The notes under the pieces were generated by a model, which was not told where the DNA came from, searched no databases, and saw only the letters and a list, made by a program, of their open reading frames with translations. The translations under genes were made by a program, and so were the position numbers. A stretch of 64,000 bases of DNA from Plantactinospora soyae (GTDB lineage: Bacteria; Actinomycetota; Actinomycetes; Mycobacteriales; Micromonosporaceae): contig NZ_JADBEB010000001.1 of assembly GCF_014874095.1 (NCBI RefSeq), forward strand, positions 930,001-994,000, in the 5' to 3' direction. Shown here one piece after another: positions 24,269-32,766 of this stretch (the stretch's first letter is position 1; each line of letters begins with the position of its first letter).

Positions 24269-25633
24269 GGGTGAGAGCACTTCGTCGGCCAGGCCGAGGA
24301 ACCGAACCACTGCCGCGCTTGACCGGTGCGGCGCGAGATCGTTGCACAGGTCGCGGATGTAGCGGAGGTACCGCTCGGACTTGAGGCTTCCGGCAAGGGT
24401 GATTGCCTCGATTCCCGCACCCGCCGCGCGCTCCAGGTCAAGTTCGTGGATACAACTGGCGCACAAAACAAGGCGCATAAAGGCCAGCGTTCGCACATAG
24501 CTCGGATCGGAAAGAGCTACAGCCTTGCCGACAAACTCCTGCGCCAGCTTCGGTTTGCGGAGATCTCGGAAGCAGTGGGCCATCTCTCCCGCTAGCTCAG
24601 CCTCATCGAAGTAGTCGATCCATGGTGGGTCATCCGACGGCTTGCGACGGCCAAATATAGTTTCCGCCCCGACCAGTACGGCCGCGCAAGCCTTCTCGTC
24701 GCCTGATCCCGCTAACGCACGTGCCTCCATCGACAGCAGCATCGTCATAACGGTTGCGCTGGCAGTCTCCTTGCCGCCCTCCTGCGCGGCTCGCGCTAAC
24801 TGGGCTGCTTCAGTGAACCGGCCGAGGTAGTTCGCCTGGTGACTCAGATTCGAGAGGATGCGACTTCCCATCACCCGGTCTTGGCCGGCCTGGGCCAGGC
24901 GTAGCGCCTGGATCAAATACCGCTGCGCCAGACCGTGCCGCCCGGCATCGTAGGCGGTCCAGCCAAGCAGTTGAGCGACTTCCGACGCTGCGGAGAACAG
25001 CCGTTTCCCGACGCTCTCGGTGAACTTCCCGTCAAGCAACGGCAGCACCTCGGCAGTGAAGTACTGCGCTAAGGCGCTGCGCGCGTGTCCGCCGCCGTAC
25101 TGGAAATCGAGTTGCATGAACATCTTGTTCGTGCCGCAAATGGCCTCTACTTCAGCCATCCCTACTCGCCGCGCTGTGCTGCCTGTTTCCGGGACCGGAT
25201 CGGGGCGAGACAGGAGCCATGGAAGGAGGGGCGCGGACCATGCGGCCGGAACGGCTGGTGCCGCGATAACATTCGGCAGGTTTGCCGAATCGTGGCGCGC
25301 GAGTTCCAGCAAGTTCACACGTGCCCCCGCGATCTCCTCGGGGTATTGGAGCGCGCTTTCAAAGGTCGCCATGGGAGATGCCTGCCCCATGCCAATGTCT
25401 TCGACGCTGATCCGGAGTCCGGCCTTCTCGGATAGGGCTTCCGCGATGAATCCGGCTGTCTGCGTCCGAGGCTGTGACCCGTCGAGCCACCGTTTTACGG
25501 TGACGTGGTCGCACTTGAGTTCTGTTCCGTGCCGCGCGGCGACCGTTCGAACCCGTGCGGCAAGTCCCTTGTTGGAGCAGTTGACTCGGGTCATCACCTC
25601 AGCCAAGGACAGGTTCGGCTGAAGCTCGGGCAC
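24227..25633 (-). CDS. XRE-like regulator with TPR-type helical repeats
   Basis: Regulator of 468 residues. The N-terminal 80 residues are an atypical helix-turn-helix (LSLAEVMTRVNCSNKGLAAR, CDHVTVKRWLDGSQPRTQTA) of the kind seen in Streptomyces-type element and development regulators. The remainder is a series of helix pairs such as AYDAGRHGLAQRYLIQALRLA and LGRFTEAAQLARAAQEGG, resembling TPR repeats that could bind a peptide or partner. GTG 25633 with AAGGAGGGG upstream fixes the start. It diverges from the transfer operon and probably controls it. Confidence 0.78.
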   Translation of the reverse strand: MPELQPNLSLAEVMTRVNCSNKGLAARVRTVAARHGTELKCDHVTVKRWLDGSQPRTQTAGFIAEALSEKAGLRISVEDIGMGQASPMATFESALQYPEEIAGARVNLLELARHDSANLPNVIAAPAVPAAWSAPLLPWLLSRPDPVPETGSTARRVGMAEVEAICGTNKMFMQLDFQYGGGHARSALAQYFTAEVLPLLDGKFTESVGKRLFSAASEVAQLLGWTAYDAGRHGLAQRYLIQALRLAQAGQDRVMGSRILSNLSHQANYLGRFTEAAQLARAAQEGGKETASATVMTMLLSMEARALAGSGDEKACAAVLVGAETIFGRRKPSDDPPWIDYFDEAELAGEMAHCFRDLRKPKLAQEFVGKAVALSDPSYVRTLAFMRLVLCASCIHELDLERAAGAGIEAITLAGSLKSERYLRYIRDLCNDLAPHRSSAAVVRFLGLADEVLSPSEGSPAAARAGVA

Positions 25634-25854
25634 GTCCCCTCCTTGATCCAATTTTCCTGAGTAGTCAAGTCCTCACGCAACCCGTAGTCAAGGTGGTTCG
25701 CACCCCTCCCCCACGCGCGCACCCCGGAAAGCACCCCCCGACGCACCCACGCACCCCCCAAAGCACCCTGCCGGCTGCTGCTCAAGAGCGGTTTGCTTGG
25801 TGTCACAGCCAAGCCGAAGTCAATCCGAGCAACCCGGGCCTGCCGGGGAAGCAC

Positions 25855-25883
25855 TTGACAGACCCGAAGTAGACATGTTCTAT
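25855..25883 (+). promoter_or_regulatory. Candidate promoter of the AICE transfer/replication operon
   Basis: TTGACA (25855-25860), 17 bases, then TTCTAT (25878-25883), about 35 bases before the first small gene of the operon. The -35 is perfect and the -10 is weak. It lies in the divergent region shared with the XRE-like regulator. Confidence 0.45.
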
Positions 25884-25917
25884 CTGAGCTAGGTCATGGC
25901 TACCCGAGAGGTGGACG

Positions 25918-26148
25918 ATGGACAGGCACACGGACGAGCCCACTGCCGCAGATCTGGCCGCGATCGAGGCCGAATGGCCGCTGATCGAGGCTGAACTGTC
26001 CCTGCTGGATGCAGAGATCAGGGCGCTGTACACCGACGGAGGTCCGTCGCCGTTGGACCGGCGCCGGATTCGCCGAGCAGAGCAAGGGGTGATGCGGACC
26101 GCCGCCACGGTCGGCAGCCCGGTCACGTCGACCCGGCTCGCGGCGTAG
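25918..26148 (+). CDS. DUF6284-like small AICE protein
   Basis: Product of 76 residues with the pattern ADLAAIEAEWPLIEAELSLL then DAEIRAL and LDRRRIRRAEQGV, which I associate with DUF6284 proteins found at this position in actinobacterial AICEs. The function is unknown. Helical, acidic in the first half and basic in the second. It is the first gene of the rightward operon, after the TTGACA promoter. Confidence 0.68.
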   Translation: MDRHTDEPTAADLAAIEAEWPLIEAELSLLDAEIRALYTDGGPSPLDRRRIRRAEQGVMRTAATVGSPVTSTRLAA

Positions 26149-26219
26149 GTGGTTCCCCCGATGACGCGTCGCTACCCGGTCCCGGCTCCGGTCGAAGACT
26201 CCAGATTCAGGTCGGCCTG

Positions 26220-26387
26220 GTGACGGACCTTGCCGAAGTGCTGGCCGCGCACGGCTACCCCGCGATCACCGGGGAGCAGTACGACGGCCAGGGCCCCGAC
26301 CTGCTCGGCCTGCAAATGGCCCTGTACCGGCTGATCTACACCACCCCCGCAACCGGCAACACCGGTCTGACCCGAGAGGACGCCTGA
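26220..26387 (+). CDS. Small hypothetical AICE protein
   Basis: Reads VTDLAEVLAAHGYPAITGEQ then YDGQGPDLLGLQMALYRLIY, 55 residues from GTG 26220. The frame is open further upstream and the start may be earlier. Its TGA overlaps the ATG of the next gene, a coupling that supports it being real. Short proteins with an AxHGYP and LQxALYR pattern are usual between regulator and spd genes in these elements. Confidence 0.55.
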   Translation: MTDLAEVLAAHGYPAITGEQYDGQGPDLLGLQMALYRLIYTTPATGNTGLTREDA

Positions 26388-27211
26388 TGACCACCCCGAC
26401 CCTGAACAGCGCCTACCCCCGCTCCATGGAAGACCTGCTGCCGGCCGCTCGGGACCTGGCCGAACGGACCGGCGAACTTCCCTCCCGGAACCGGCTGATG
26501 AAGGAGTTCAAGGTAGGCGGACCCAAGGCCCGCGCCATCCTGTCCGCCCTCCGGCAACCGCTACCCGACGCCTCTCCGGTGACGAGCGAGCCCAGCGGAG
26601 AGACCTCGCAGACCCGGCCGGAGACCGAAGCGGACCCGGGTTCGGACTCGTCACCGGAAGTCGCCTCGCCGGTCGAGAAGACCGTGATCGACGGCACGGC
26701 GTCGGAGTCGTCGCCGCTGCCTACCCCGTCCGTAGATCCGGGCGCCAGCGTCATCCCCGAACGAGTACGCAAGCCGCGCCCGCCGGTGCGGTCATGGGTG
26801 CTGCTGCTGTTGGCCGCGCCCGCGTTCGTGGCTATCTGGTCCGGGTGGGTCGGGCTCGGTGGACTCACCGGGTTCGGCGTGGTTCACCCCCTGCCGGGCA
26901 TCTGGGACTCGCTGAGCATCAACAGCGCGATCACCCTGCCCATCGGCGTCGAGGCGTACGCGGCGTACGCCCTGCGGGCATGGCTCTCCGGCGACGCCGT
27001 ACCGGTCCGTGCCCGCAAGTTCGCCCGGGTTTCCGGCATCGGCTCACTGATGCTCGGCGCGCTCGGGCAGATCGCCTACCACCAGATGACCGCCGCTGGG
27101 ATGACTTCCGCTCCGGCGTGGATCACGACGGTCGTCGCCTGCCTCCCCGTCGCCGTGCTCGGCATGGGCGCCGCACTGGCTCACCTGCTCCACACGAACG
27201 ACCAGCCCTGA
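26387..27211 (+). CDS. SpdB-like membrane protein for intramycelial plasmid spread
   Basis: Protein of 274 residues. An N-terminal helix-turn-helix-like stretch (DLAERTGELPSRNRLMKEFK then VGGPKARAILSAL) is followed by a disordered acidic Ser/Pro/Glu region to about 130. Four hydrophobic helices run from 136 to 270 with WSGWVGLGGLTGFGVVHPL and ITLPIGVEAYAAYALRAWL, the conserved core of AICE Spd-type proteins. Spd proteins help the transferred element spread within the recipient mycelium by working with the FtsK-like pump, encoded next. Some databases label this family ABC permease, without support here. Confidence 0.7.
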   Translation: MTTPTLNSAYPRSMEDLLPAARDLAERTGELPSRNRLMKEFKVGGPKARAILSALRQPLPDASPVTSEPSGETSQTRPETEADPGSDSSPEVASPVEKTVIDGTASESSPLPTPSVDPGASVIPERVRKPRPPVRSWVLLLLAAPAFVAIWSGWVGLGGLTGFGVVHPLPGIWDSLSINSAITLPIGVEAYAAYALRAWLSGDAVPVRARKFARVSGIGSLMLGALGQIAYHQMTAAGMTSAPAWITTVVACLPVAVLGMGAALAHLLHTNDQP

Positions 27212-27311
27212 TTTCGCCCGGCGGCGCGGCCCATCGGCCTCGCAAACCGCGCCGCGCCGCCGGCCCCTCCGATCCGAGATCCACAGAACCCCTGATGGAG
27301 GAACCCTCATC

Positions 27312-29420
27312 ATGGCAAGCAATCCTGAGGAACGCTTCGACTGGGAGGCTGCCGAAGCCGACCTGAACCGGCCGACCGACGCCGCCGGCACGCACTTCGA
27401 CGTAGCGCTCGACGAGGCGCCACAGCCGGGCGGCGCCCTGGTCGACGTACCGCCGTCCGGGTCGGACGGGCGCAGGCCGATCGTGCCGACCAGCCTGCGG
27501 GGGTGGGGGAACCTGCGCGCGTCGGTGCGCTACGCCGCCGGGCTCACCGCCTACCGCGCCGGCTACCACGCGTTGCGCTCGCCCTGGTACGCCGTGCAGG
27601 CCGGATTCTGGTCCAGCATTGGCCTGTTCCGGTTGCTCGGGCGTCAGCTCCGTTGGTGGTGGTTGTCCGAGCAGTACGGGCTACGCCAGGCGGCTGCCGA
27701 CGCGAAGGACGCGCACCTGTGGTTGAAGCTGCACCGGGAGGTCAAGGCAACCCGGGCATGGCGCGGCACCGTGCTCGCCGCCGAGCTGGCCACGCTCGGA
27801 ATCGGTGGGCCGGTGCTGTGGCCCCTCGCCCCGTGGTGGGCGAAGACGGCCGCCGCCGTAGTCGGCGTGTCCTACCTCGCCCACATCGGGCGACCGGCCG
27901 ACCGCCGGATCATCAGCCCTGCCACCGTCGCCGGTCGGTTCCGGCGGGTGAACCCGGACATCATCCTTCGTGCCTACTACGCCGCCGGCCTGGGGCATCC
28001 GGACCGGCCGAACCAGCAGATCACCTTCGGTTCGACGATGGCCCGCGACGCGTCGGGCACCGGCTCACAGGTGTTGATCGATCTGCCGTTCAACGGCAAG
28101 ACGTGGGAAGACGTTCTCAAAGCCAAGCCCGCGATCGCGGCCGGCATGGACGTGTCGGTCAATCAGGTGTTCGTGACCCGTGACCCGTCCTCCCATCGGC
28201 GACACCTGCTGTTCGTCGCCGACCGCGACCCGCTCGCCGTTGCGGCGGGCAAGACGCCGCTGCTGGACGGCAAGGTGCGGGACATCTGGACCGAAGCGCC
28301 GTTCGGACTGGACGAGCGAGGCCGCAAGGTCAACCTCGCCCTGATGTGGATCTCGGTCCTGATCGGTGCGCAGCCACGCAAGGGCAAGACGTTCGCCACT
28401 CGCCTGCTGGCGCTGTTCGCCGCTCTCGACCCGTACGTGACGCTACTGGTCGCGGACGGCAAGATGTCGGCCGACTGGGACAAGTTCCGCCTGGTCGCGC
28501 ACCGGTACGTCTGCGGCGCGGTGCCCAACAGCCGCGACAACGACCCGATCCCGCACCTGCTCGACATGCTCCGCGAGATCAAGCAGCACATCGAGCAGGT
28601 CAACGACTTCCTTGCCAAGCTGCCGACCTCGGAGTGCCCCGAAGGGAAGATCACCCGCGAGCTGTCCCGGAAGTACCCGCAGCTGCGGGTGTGGCTACTG
28701 GTCATGGAGGAGTTTCAGACCTACTTCGAGACCGACGACCAGGACGTGAACAAGGAGATTGCCGGCCTGCTGTCGTTCATCATGGCCGTCGGCCCGTCGG
28801 CCGGCGTGATCATCTTGTCGTCCAGCCAGAAGCCGTCCGGTGTCGGTGCCGGGGACGTGGCGCGGCTGTTCAACCGTTACCGCGACAACCACGGCGTCCG
28901 GTTCGCACTCAAGTGCGGCAACCGGGTCGTCTCGGAGGCGATCCTCGGCGGGGACGCCTACGCCGAAGGGTTCGACGCCTCCACCCTGCCCAACGGTGTC
29001 CCCTACCGAGGCGTAGGCATCCTCTACGGCGCCTCGGACGACACCGCCACCGTCCGGACCTATCTCGCCGACCACACCGACGCGGAGAAGATCCTCACCG
29101 CTGCCCGCAAGCACCGGGAACGGGCCGGAACCCTGACCGGCGACGCCGCCGGGGAAACCGTCGCCCGAGAGGTCCGCGACGTTCTCGCCGACGTACGTGC
29201 GGTGTTCCACCCGGGGGAACCCGGCCTGCACTGGACGACAATCGCCGCGCGGATGGCCGAGCAGATGCCCGAGCACTACGCCGACCTGACCGCCGATGCC
29301 GCTTCGGCGCTGCTCCGCGAGCACGTACCGAGCGTGAGCGTCAAGGTTCGCGGAACTGTCAACCGGGGCGCCCGGGTCAAGGACCTGAACGACGCGATCA
29401 CCCGACGCAAGAGCGCCTGA
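27312..29420 (+). CDS. FtsK/SpoIIIE-type DNA translocase (TraB/TraSA-like conjugation pump)
   Basis: Single-protein conjugation motor of 702 residues. Hydrophobic segments at about 150-190 (AAELATLGIGGPVLWPLAPW, WAKTAAAVVGVSYLAHIG) anchor it. The motor core has Walker A GAQPRKGKTFA (about 352-362) and Walker B VWLLVMEEFQ (about 460-469). SAGVIILSSSQKPSG is a sensor-like strand. The C-terminal 90 residues (GLHWTTIAARMAEQMPEHYA and ASALLREHVPSVSVKV) look like the winged helix that binds clt repeats. Such pumps move double-stranded element DNA between hyphae. A cluster of GCTACC repeats follows the stop. Confidence 0.9.
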   Translation: MASNPEERFDWEAAEADLNRPTDAAGTHFDVALDEAPQPGGALVDVPPSGSDGRRPIVPTSLRGWGNLRASVRYAAGLTAYRAGYHALRSPWYAVQAGFWSSIGLFRLLGRQLRWWWLSEQYGLRQAAADAKDAHLWLKLHREVKATRAWRGTVLAAELATLGIGGPVLWPLAPWWAKTAAAVVGVSYLAHIGRPADRRIISPATVAGRFRRVNPDIILRAYYAAGLGHPDRPNQQITFGSTMARDASGTGSQVLIDLPFNGKTWEDVLKAKPAIAAGMDVSVNQVFVTRDPSSHRRHLLFVADRDPLAVAAGKTPLLDGKVRDIWTEAPFGLDERGRKVNLALMWISVLIGAQPRKGKTFATRLLALFAALDPYVTLLVADGKMSADWDKFRLVAHRYVCGAVPNSRDNDPIPHLLDMLREIKQHIEQVNDFLAKLPTSECPEGKITRELSRKYPQLRVWLLVMEEFQTYFETDDQDVNKEIAGLLSFIMAVGPSAGVIILSSSQKPSGVGAGDVARLFNRYRDNHGVRFALKCGNRVVSEAILGGDAYAEGFDASTLPNGVPYRGVGILYGASDDTATVRTYLADHTDAEKILTAARKHRERAGTLTGDAAGETVAREVRDVLADVRAVFHPGEPGLHWTTIAARMAEQMPEHYADLTADAASALLREHVPSVSVKVRGTVNRGARVKDLNDAITRRKSA

Positions 29421-29429
29421 TCGGTAACG

Positions 29430-29457
29430 GCGGCGCTGCTACCAGGTAGCGCCGCCG
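29430..29457. terminator. Hairpin just after the translocase gene
   Basis: GGCGGCGCT-G-CTACC pairs with AGGTAGCGCCGCC, a long near-perfect stem 10 bases after the stop. There is no T-tract, so it may attenuate the operon or be part of the repeat array that overlaps it. Confidence 0.45.
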
Positions 29458-29512
29458 CTACCCACCCCGCTACCACCCTGGCCAGCCGCTACCCACACCG
29501 GTAGCGGGTAGC
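29438..29512. repeat. Cluster of seven GCTACC/GGTAGC repeats, candidate clt transfer locus
   Basis: GCTACC at 29438, 29457, 29469 and 29488, and GGTAGC at 29445, 29500 and 29507. Two more GCTACC lie at 29573 and 29579 in the next gene. Several share the longer form CGCTACCCA. In TraB-type systems the pump binds short repeats (clt) at or near its own gene, so this is the natural candidate. Confidence 0.55.
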
Positions 29513-29557
29513 GCCAGCAGCCTCGTGCACCCAAAAACCGGCCTCAGGAGGCTTTCC

Positions 29558-29842
29558 GTGGCACCCCTCGCCGCTACCGCTACCCCCGCACTCCCCCACG
29601 ACGCAGCCGCCGCCGCTCTCCTCCTACTCGCCCTGCTCGCAATCACTCTCGGCTACCTGGCCACGTGCTGGATCTTCCCTTTCGTCGCCTGCCGAGGCTG
29701 TCACGGCACCGGCAAGCGCCGCGCACCGTTCGGCCGTGCCTTCCGGCTCTGCTCCCGCTGCGACGGGGACGGTTACCGGCTACGCCCCGGTCGCCTGGTC
29801 CTCAACTACCTGCGCAACCTGCACGACAAGGGAACCCGATGA
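29558..29842 (+). CDS. Small membrane protein with DnaJ-like zinc-finger motif
   Basis: Protein of 94 residues from GTG 29558 (CAGGAGG upstream). One or two hydrophobic helices, ALLLLALLAITLGYLATCWI, precede CRGCHGTGKR and CSRCDGDGYR. These CxxCxGxG boxes form a DnaJ-type zinc knuckle. It probably sits at the membrane with the zinc site in the cytoplasm. Found in similar position in other AICEs; no role is known. Its stop overlaps the next start by 4 bases. Confidence 0.65.
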   Translation: MAPLAATATPALPHDAAAAALLLLALLAITLGYLATCWIFPFVACRGCHGTGKRRAPFGRAFRLCSRCDGDGYRLRPGRLVLNYLRNLHDKGTR

Positions 29843-30135
29843 CTCACCACACCGGACACACCGGCTGGTGCGCTCAAGACCACCGGTGCAACCTCACCAA
29901 GCACCGTTCCGAAGAGATCATCGTGAACCTGCCGGGCTACGGCCGAGCCGTGCTGGTCCGCGTCCATACCGACAGCGGCACCGAACACGCCGAGCTGCGG
30001 CTACGGGTGGCGCTGGCCCCGACGGAGCCAGCCGCCCGCCGGCAACTGGCCGCGATCCTGACCAGCGCCCGGAACCTGGTCACCCGCGCCGCCGCGATCG
30101 GCTACCCCCGACCCGAACGGCGGACCGCCCGATGA
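29839..30135 (+). CDS. Small hypothetical AICE protein
   Basis: Product of 98 residues: a His/Cys-rich head (MTHHTGHTGWCAQDHRCNL) followed by a folded part with VNLPGYGRAVLVRVHTDSGT and ELRLRVALAPTEPAARRQLA. The head may bind zinc. Start and stop both overlap neighbours by 4 bases, which fixes the frame. The pattern HxGWCAxDHxC recurs in actinobacterial element proteins; the function is unknown. Confidence 0.65.
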   Translation: MTHHTGHTGWCAQDHRCNLTKHRSEEIIVNLPGYGRAVLVRVHTDSGTEHAELRLRVALAPTEPAARRQLAAILTSARNLVTRAAAIGYPRPERRTAR

Positions 30136-31175
30136 CCATCCCCGACCGATCTGCGAACCCGGCCGCCGCTGTCCGCGCGGCCCGTGGCTGGCCGATGTGC
30201 GGCGCCGGTTGCGGCTGGCCGGTCGACCCGGCCAGCGGTACCGACCGACACCCGACCTGCCAACCCGATCCGCCGAAGGGAGAGACCGTGTCCGATCTGC
30301 TTGACCCGGCGCTGCGGTACGCCGCGCAGGGCTGGCCGGTGTTCATGCTCGCCCGGTCCAAGCGCCCGGTAGCGAACTGCCGGCCGTGCGCGGACACGGA
30401 CGACAGCCACGACCCAGCCGCCTGTGACTGCCTGACCTGTCACGGCTTCTACGCCGCGACCACCGACCCGCTACGCGTCGCCGGCATCGTCGCCGCTGTC
30501 CCCGGCGGACAACTCGCGCTGCGGACCGGCGCCAGGTCCGGCCTGGTGGTGGTCGACGTCGACCCGTGCCACGGTGGCGACGACACCATGACCGCCCTGA
30601 TCCGCTCCGGCCTGCTACCGCCCACCGCGCATGTCGTCACCGGCTCGGCGGGACGGCACCTGTACTACCGCCACCCCGGAAGGCCGGTGCGATGCAGTCA
30701 GGGCAAGCCCGGTGTCGGGCTCGGTCCCGGTATCGACGTCAAGGCCGACGGCGGATACGTCGTTCTTCCACCGTCGGTCCACCCGCGCACCGGCCGCCCG
30801 TACCTGTGGGTACCGGGTCGGCAGATGGAGGAGATGCCTCCCGCGCTGGTCGAGGCATGCGAACCGGCGCCGCCGGCCCCCGCACCGCCCCGGCCTACCG
30901 GACCGATCAGCACCCGCACGGCGGAAGGCATCTCCCATCCCGAGCGACTTCTCGCCGCACACCTCGACGCCGTGGCCAGCGCCCCGGAAGGCGCTCGCCG
31001 GACCACGTTGTACGGCGCGGCCCGTGGCGTGGCCCGGATGGTCGCCGCCCACGCCATCGACCAGGCCGACGCCGTCACCGCGCTCACCAACGCCGGACGG
31101 CAGGCCGAGCAGAGCGACCGGGACATCCGCGCCGCCATCCGTGGCGGATTCCACGCCGAAGGAGTCACAGCATGA
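30132..31175 (+). CDS. Primase-polymerase-like replication protein of the AICE
   Basis: Replication initiator of 347 residues. The prim-pol domain begins near LLDPALRYAAQGWPVFML and includes CRPCADTDDSHDPAACDCLT (zinc-like insert), SGLVVVDVDPCHGGDD with the catalytic DxD, TGSAGRHLYYRHPG and GIDVKADGGYVVLPPSVHP. The C-terminal 100 residues are helical. Translation may start at ATG 30132 (4-base overlap) or at GTG 30288, which would remove a CGAGCGWPVDP-type N-terminal extension and is closer to homologue starts. It works with the DUF3631 ATPase downstream. Confidence 0.82.
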   Translation: MTIPDRSANPAAAVRAARGWPMCGAGCGWPVDPASGTDRHPTCQPDPPKGETVSDLLDPALRYAAQGWPVFMLARSKRPVANCRPCADTDDSHDPAACDCLTCHGFYAATTDPLRVAGIVAAVPGGQLALRTGARSGLVVVDVDPCHGGDDTMTALIRSGLLPPTAHVVTGSAGRHLYYRHPGRPVRCSQGKPGVGLGPGIDVKADGGYVVLPPSVHPRTGRPYLWVPGRQMEEMPPALVEACEPAPPAPAPPRPTGPISTRTAEGISHPERLLAAHLDAVASAPEGARRTTLYGAARGVARMVAAHAIDQADAVTALTNAGRQAEQSDRDIRAAIRGGFHAEGVTA

Positions 31176-32479
31176 ACCAGAACACCTCGTCGACCGGCCG
31201 CCGGATCGACGGCGCGGCGATCCTGGACGACCTCCATGCCTGCCTCACCCGGTACGTCATCCTCCCCTCCGCCGAAGCCGTTGACGCAGTCGTGTTGTGG
31301 ATCGCGGCCAGCCACGCACAGACCGCATGGGCGCACGCACCCCGCCTCGTCATCCGGGCACCCGAGAAGCGGTGCGGCAAATCCCGACTCCTCGACGTGG
31401 TGGAAGGCACCTGCCACAACCCGCTGATCACAGTCAACGCCAGTCCGGCCGCCGTCTACCGCGCCATCGGCACCGACCACCCGCCAACCCTCCTCGTCGA
31501 CGAGGCGGACACCATCTTCGGCGGGAAGAACGCCGAAGCCAACGAAGACCTACGCGGCCTGCTCAACGCCGGACACCAGCGCAACCGGCCCGCCATCCGG
31601 TGGGACAACAACACCCACAGCCTGGAGAAAATCCCGACGTTCGCCATGGCAGCGCTCGCCGGTATCGGCGCCATGCCCGACACCATCGAAGACCGCGCCG
31701 TAGTCGTCCGCATGCGCCGCCGCGCACCGGGCGAGACGGTCGCGCCATACCGGCACCGTCGCGACAGTCCCGCGCTGCGTCGCCTCGCCGAGCGGCTGAC
31801 CGAATGGCTCGGCGCTCACCTGGCCGATCTGGAAGCGGCAGAGCCGAGCATGCCGGTCGAAGACCGCGCCGCCGACACCTGGGAACCCCTCGTAGCTGTC
31901 GGCGATCTGGCCGGGAGCAGCTGGCCGCAACGCGCCCGCCTGGCGGTCACCACCCTCACCGCGGAATCCGACGACGCAGGGAACGTGTCCAACCGCGTCC
32001 GGCTGCTGACCGACATCCGGACCGCGTTCACGGTGCTGGGCGAACCGCCGGCCGCCGCTACCAACGAGCTGCTGACCGTGCTCAACGGCGACCAGGAGGC
32101 GCCCTGGTCGGACAGCGGACCCTCCGGGCTGACCGGAAAGCGACTCGGCGACCTGCTCCGCGACTTCGGCATCACGTCGACCACGCTCCGGTTCCCGGTC
32201 GGGCAGGCCAAGGGATACACCCGCGATGCCTTCACCGACGCCTGGAACCGGTACTGCTCGGCATCGCCGGCCGACCAACGCGAGACAGCCTCCACCGGGG
32301 TATCCGTCCCATCCGTACCAACCTCGTTTCCCCAGGTCATCCCTGGTACGGATTCGCTACCTGGTACGCATCAATCCGTACCAGCGAACCAATCCGTACC
32401 AGCCCTGAGCAGCCAAAACGAGCTTGGTACGCATGGGACGGATACCCCCCGGCCACGCGTCACCGGAAGCCGGGCATGA
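31172..32479 (+). CDS. DUF3631 ATPase, helicase-like replication partner
   Basis: P-loop ATPase of 435 residues. Walker A is RAPEKRCGKSRLLD (62-75) and Walker B is TLLVDEADTIFGG (106-118). Arginine-finger-like IEDRAVVVRMRRRAPGE and a DUF3631 core reach about 320. GKRLGDLLRDFGITSTTLRF is a small winged region. The last 60 residues are low complexity (SVPxxx repeats). They are encoded by the six-copy dyad-symmetric repeat array, so the DNA here has a second role. Overlaps both neighbours by 4 bases. Confidence 0.82.
   Translation: MNQNTSSTGRRIDGAAILDDLHACLTRYVILPSAEAVDAVVLWIAASHAQTAWAHAPRLVIRAPEKRCGKSRLLDVVEGTCHNPLITVNASPAAVYRAIGTDHPPTLLVDEADTIFGGKNAEANEDLRGLLNAGHQRNRPAIRWDNNTHSLEKIPTFAMAALAGIGAMPDTIEDRAVVVRMRRRAPGETVAPYRHRRDSPALRRLAERLTEWLGAHLADLEAAEPSMPVEDRAADTWEPLVAVGDLAGSSWPQRARLAVTTLTAESDDAGNVSNRVRLLTDIRTAFTVLGEPPAAATNELLTVLNGDQEAPWSDSGPSGLTGKRLGDLLRDFGITSTTLRFPVGQAKGYTRDAFTDAWNRYCSASPADQRETASTGVSVPSVPTSFPQVIPGTDSLPGTHQSVPANQSVPALSSQNELGTHGTDTPRPRVTGSRA
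32297..32448. repeat. Dyad-symmetric array of six 10-mers, candidate replication origin or operator
   Basis: ATCCGTACCA at 32311, 32374 and 32392, and TGGTACG(G/C)AT at 32344, 32362 and 32425. Spacings are 33, 18, 12, 18, 33, exactly symmetric about 32372.5. The outer pair is part of a 24-bp inverted repeat (32297-32320 with 32425-32448, one mismatch). The array lies within the 3' end of the DUF3631 gene, upstream of xis. Iteron-like spacing near helical turns points to ordered protein binding. Confidence 0.8.
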
Positions 32480-32766
32480 CCACCCGACCAGCCGCCGAAC
32501 CGGCCTCCTCAGAAGCCTTGCGAGCACTCGGCCACCCCGAGGGAGGACACCCGCCGATGACCGCCCTACCGCAGCGCACCATCCCCACCGGCAACCTGCT
32601 CACCCTCACTGAAGTCCTGGACGAACTGCGCGTACCTCGGTCGACCTTCTTCCGCTGGAAGGCCACCGGCCGCGCACCCCGAACCATCAAATACCCCAAC
32701 GGCAGCCTCTACGTCCGTCGCCGCGACCTAGACACCTGGCTCAACGACCACGAGGAGGCAGCATGA
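32476..32766 (+). CDS. xis: Excisionase (MerR-like helix-turn-helix)
   Basis: Directionality factor of 96 residues. The HTH_17-type domain LLTLTEVLDELRVPRSTFFR, WKATGRAPRTIKYPNGSLYV, RRRDLDTWLNDHEEA covers the C-terminal two thirds. ATG 32476 overlaps the ATPase stop; ATG 32557, 10 bases after GGGAGG, would give a 69-residue form and may be the real start. It is coupled to int by a 4-base overlap, the standard AICE arrangement. Confidence 0.85.
   Translation: MTTRPAAEPASSEALRALGHPEGGHPPMTALPQRTIPTGNLLTLTEVLDELRVPRSTFFRWKATGRAPRTIKYPNGSLYVRRRDLDTWLNDHEEAA

Noticed and set aside
26161-26223. Short gene starting ATG 26161
   Set aside because: Only 20 codons before a stop; the overlapping frame ending at 26387 is better supported by coupling to the next gene.
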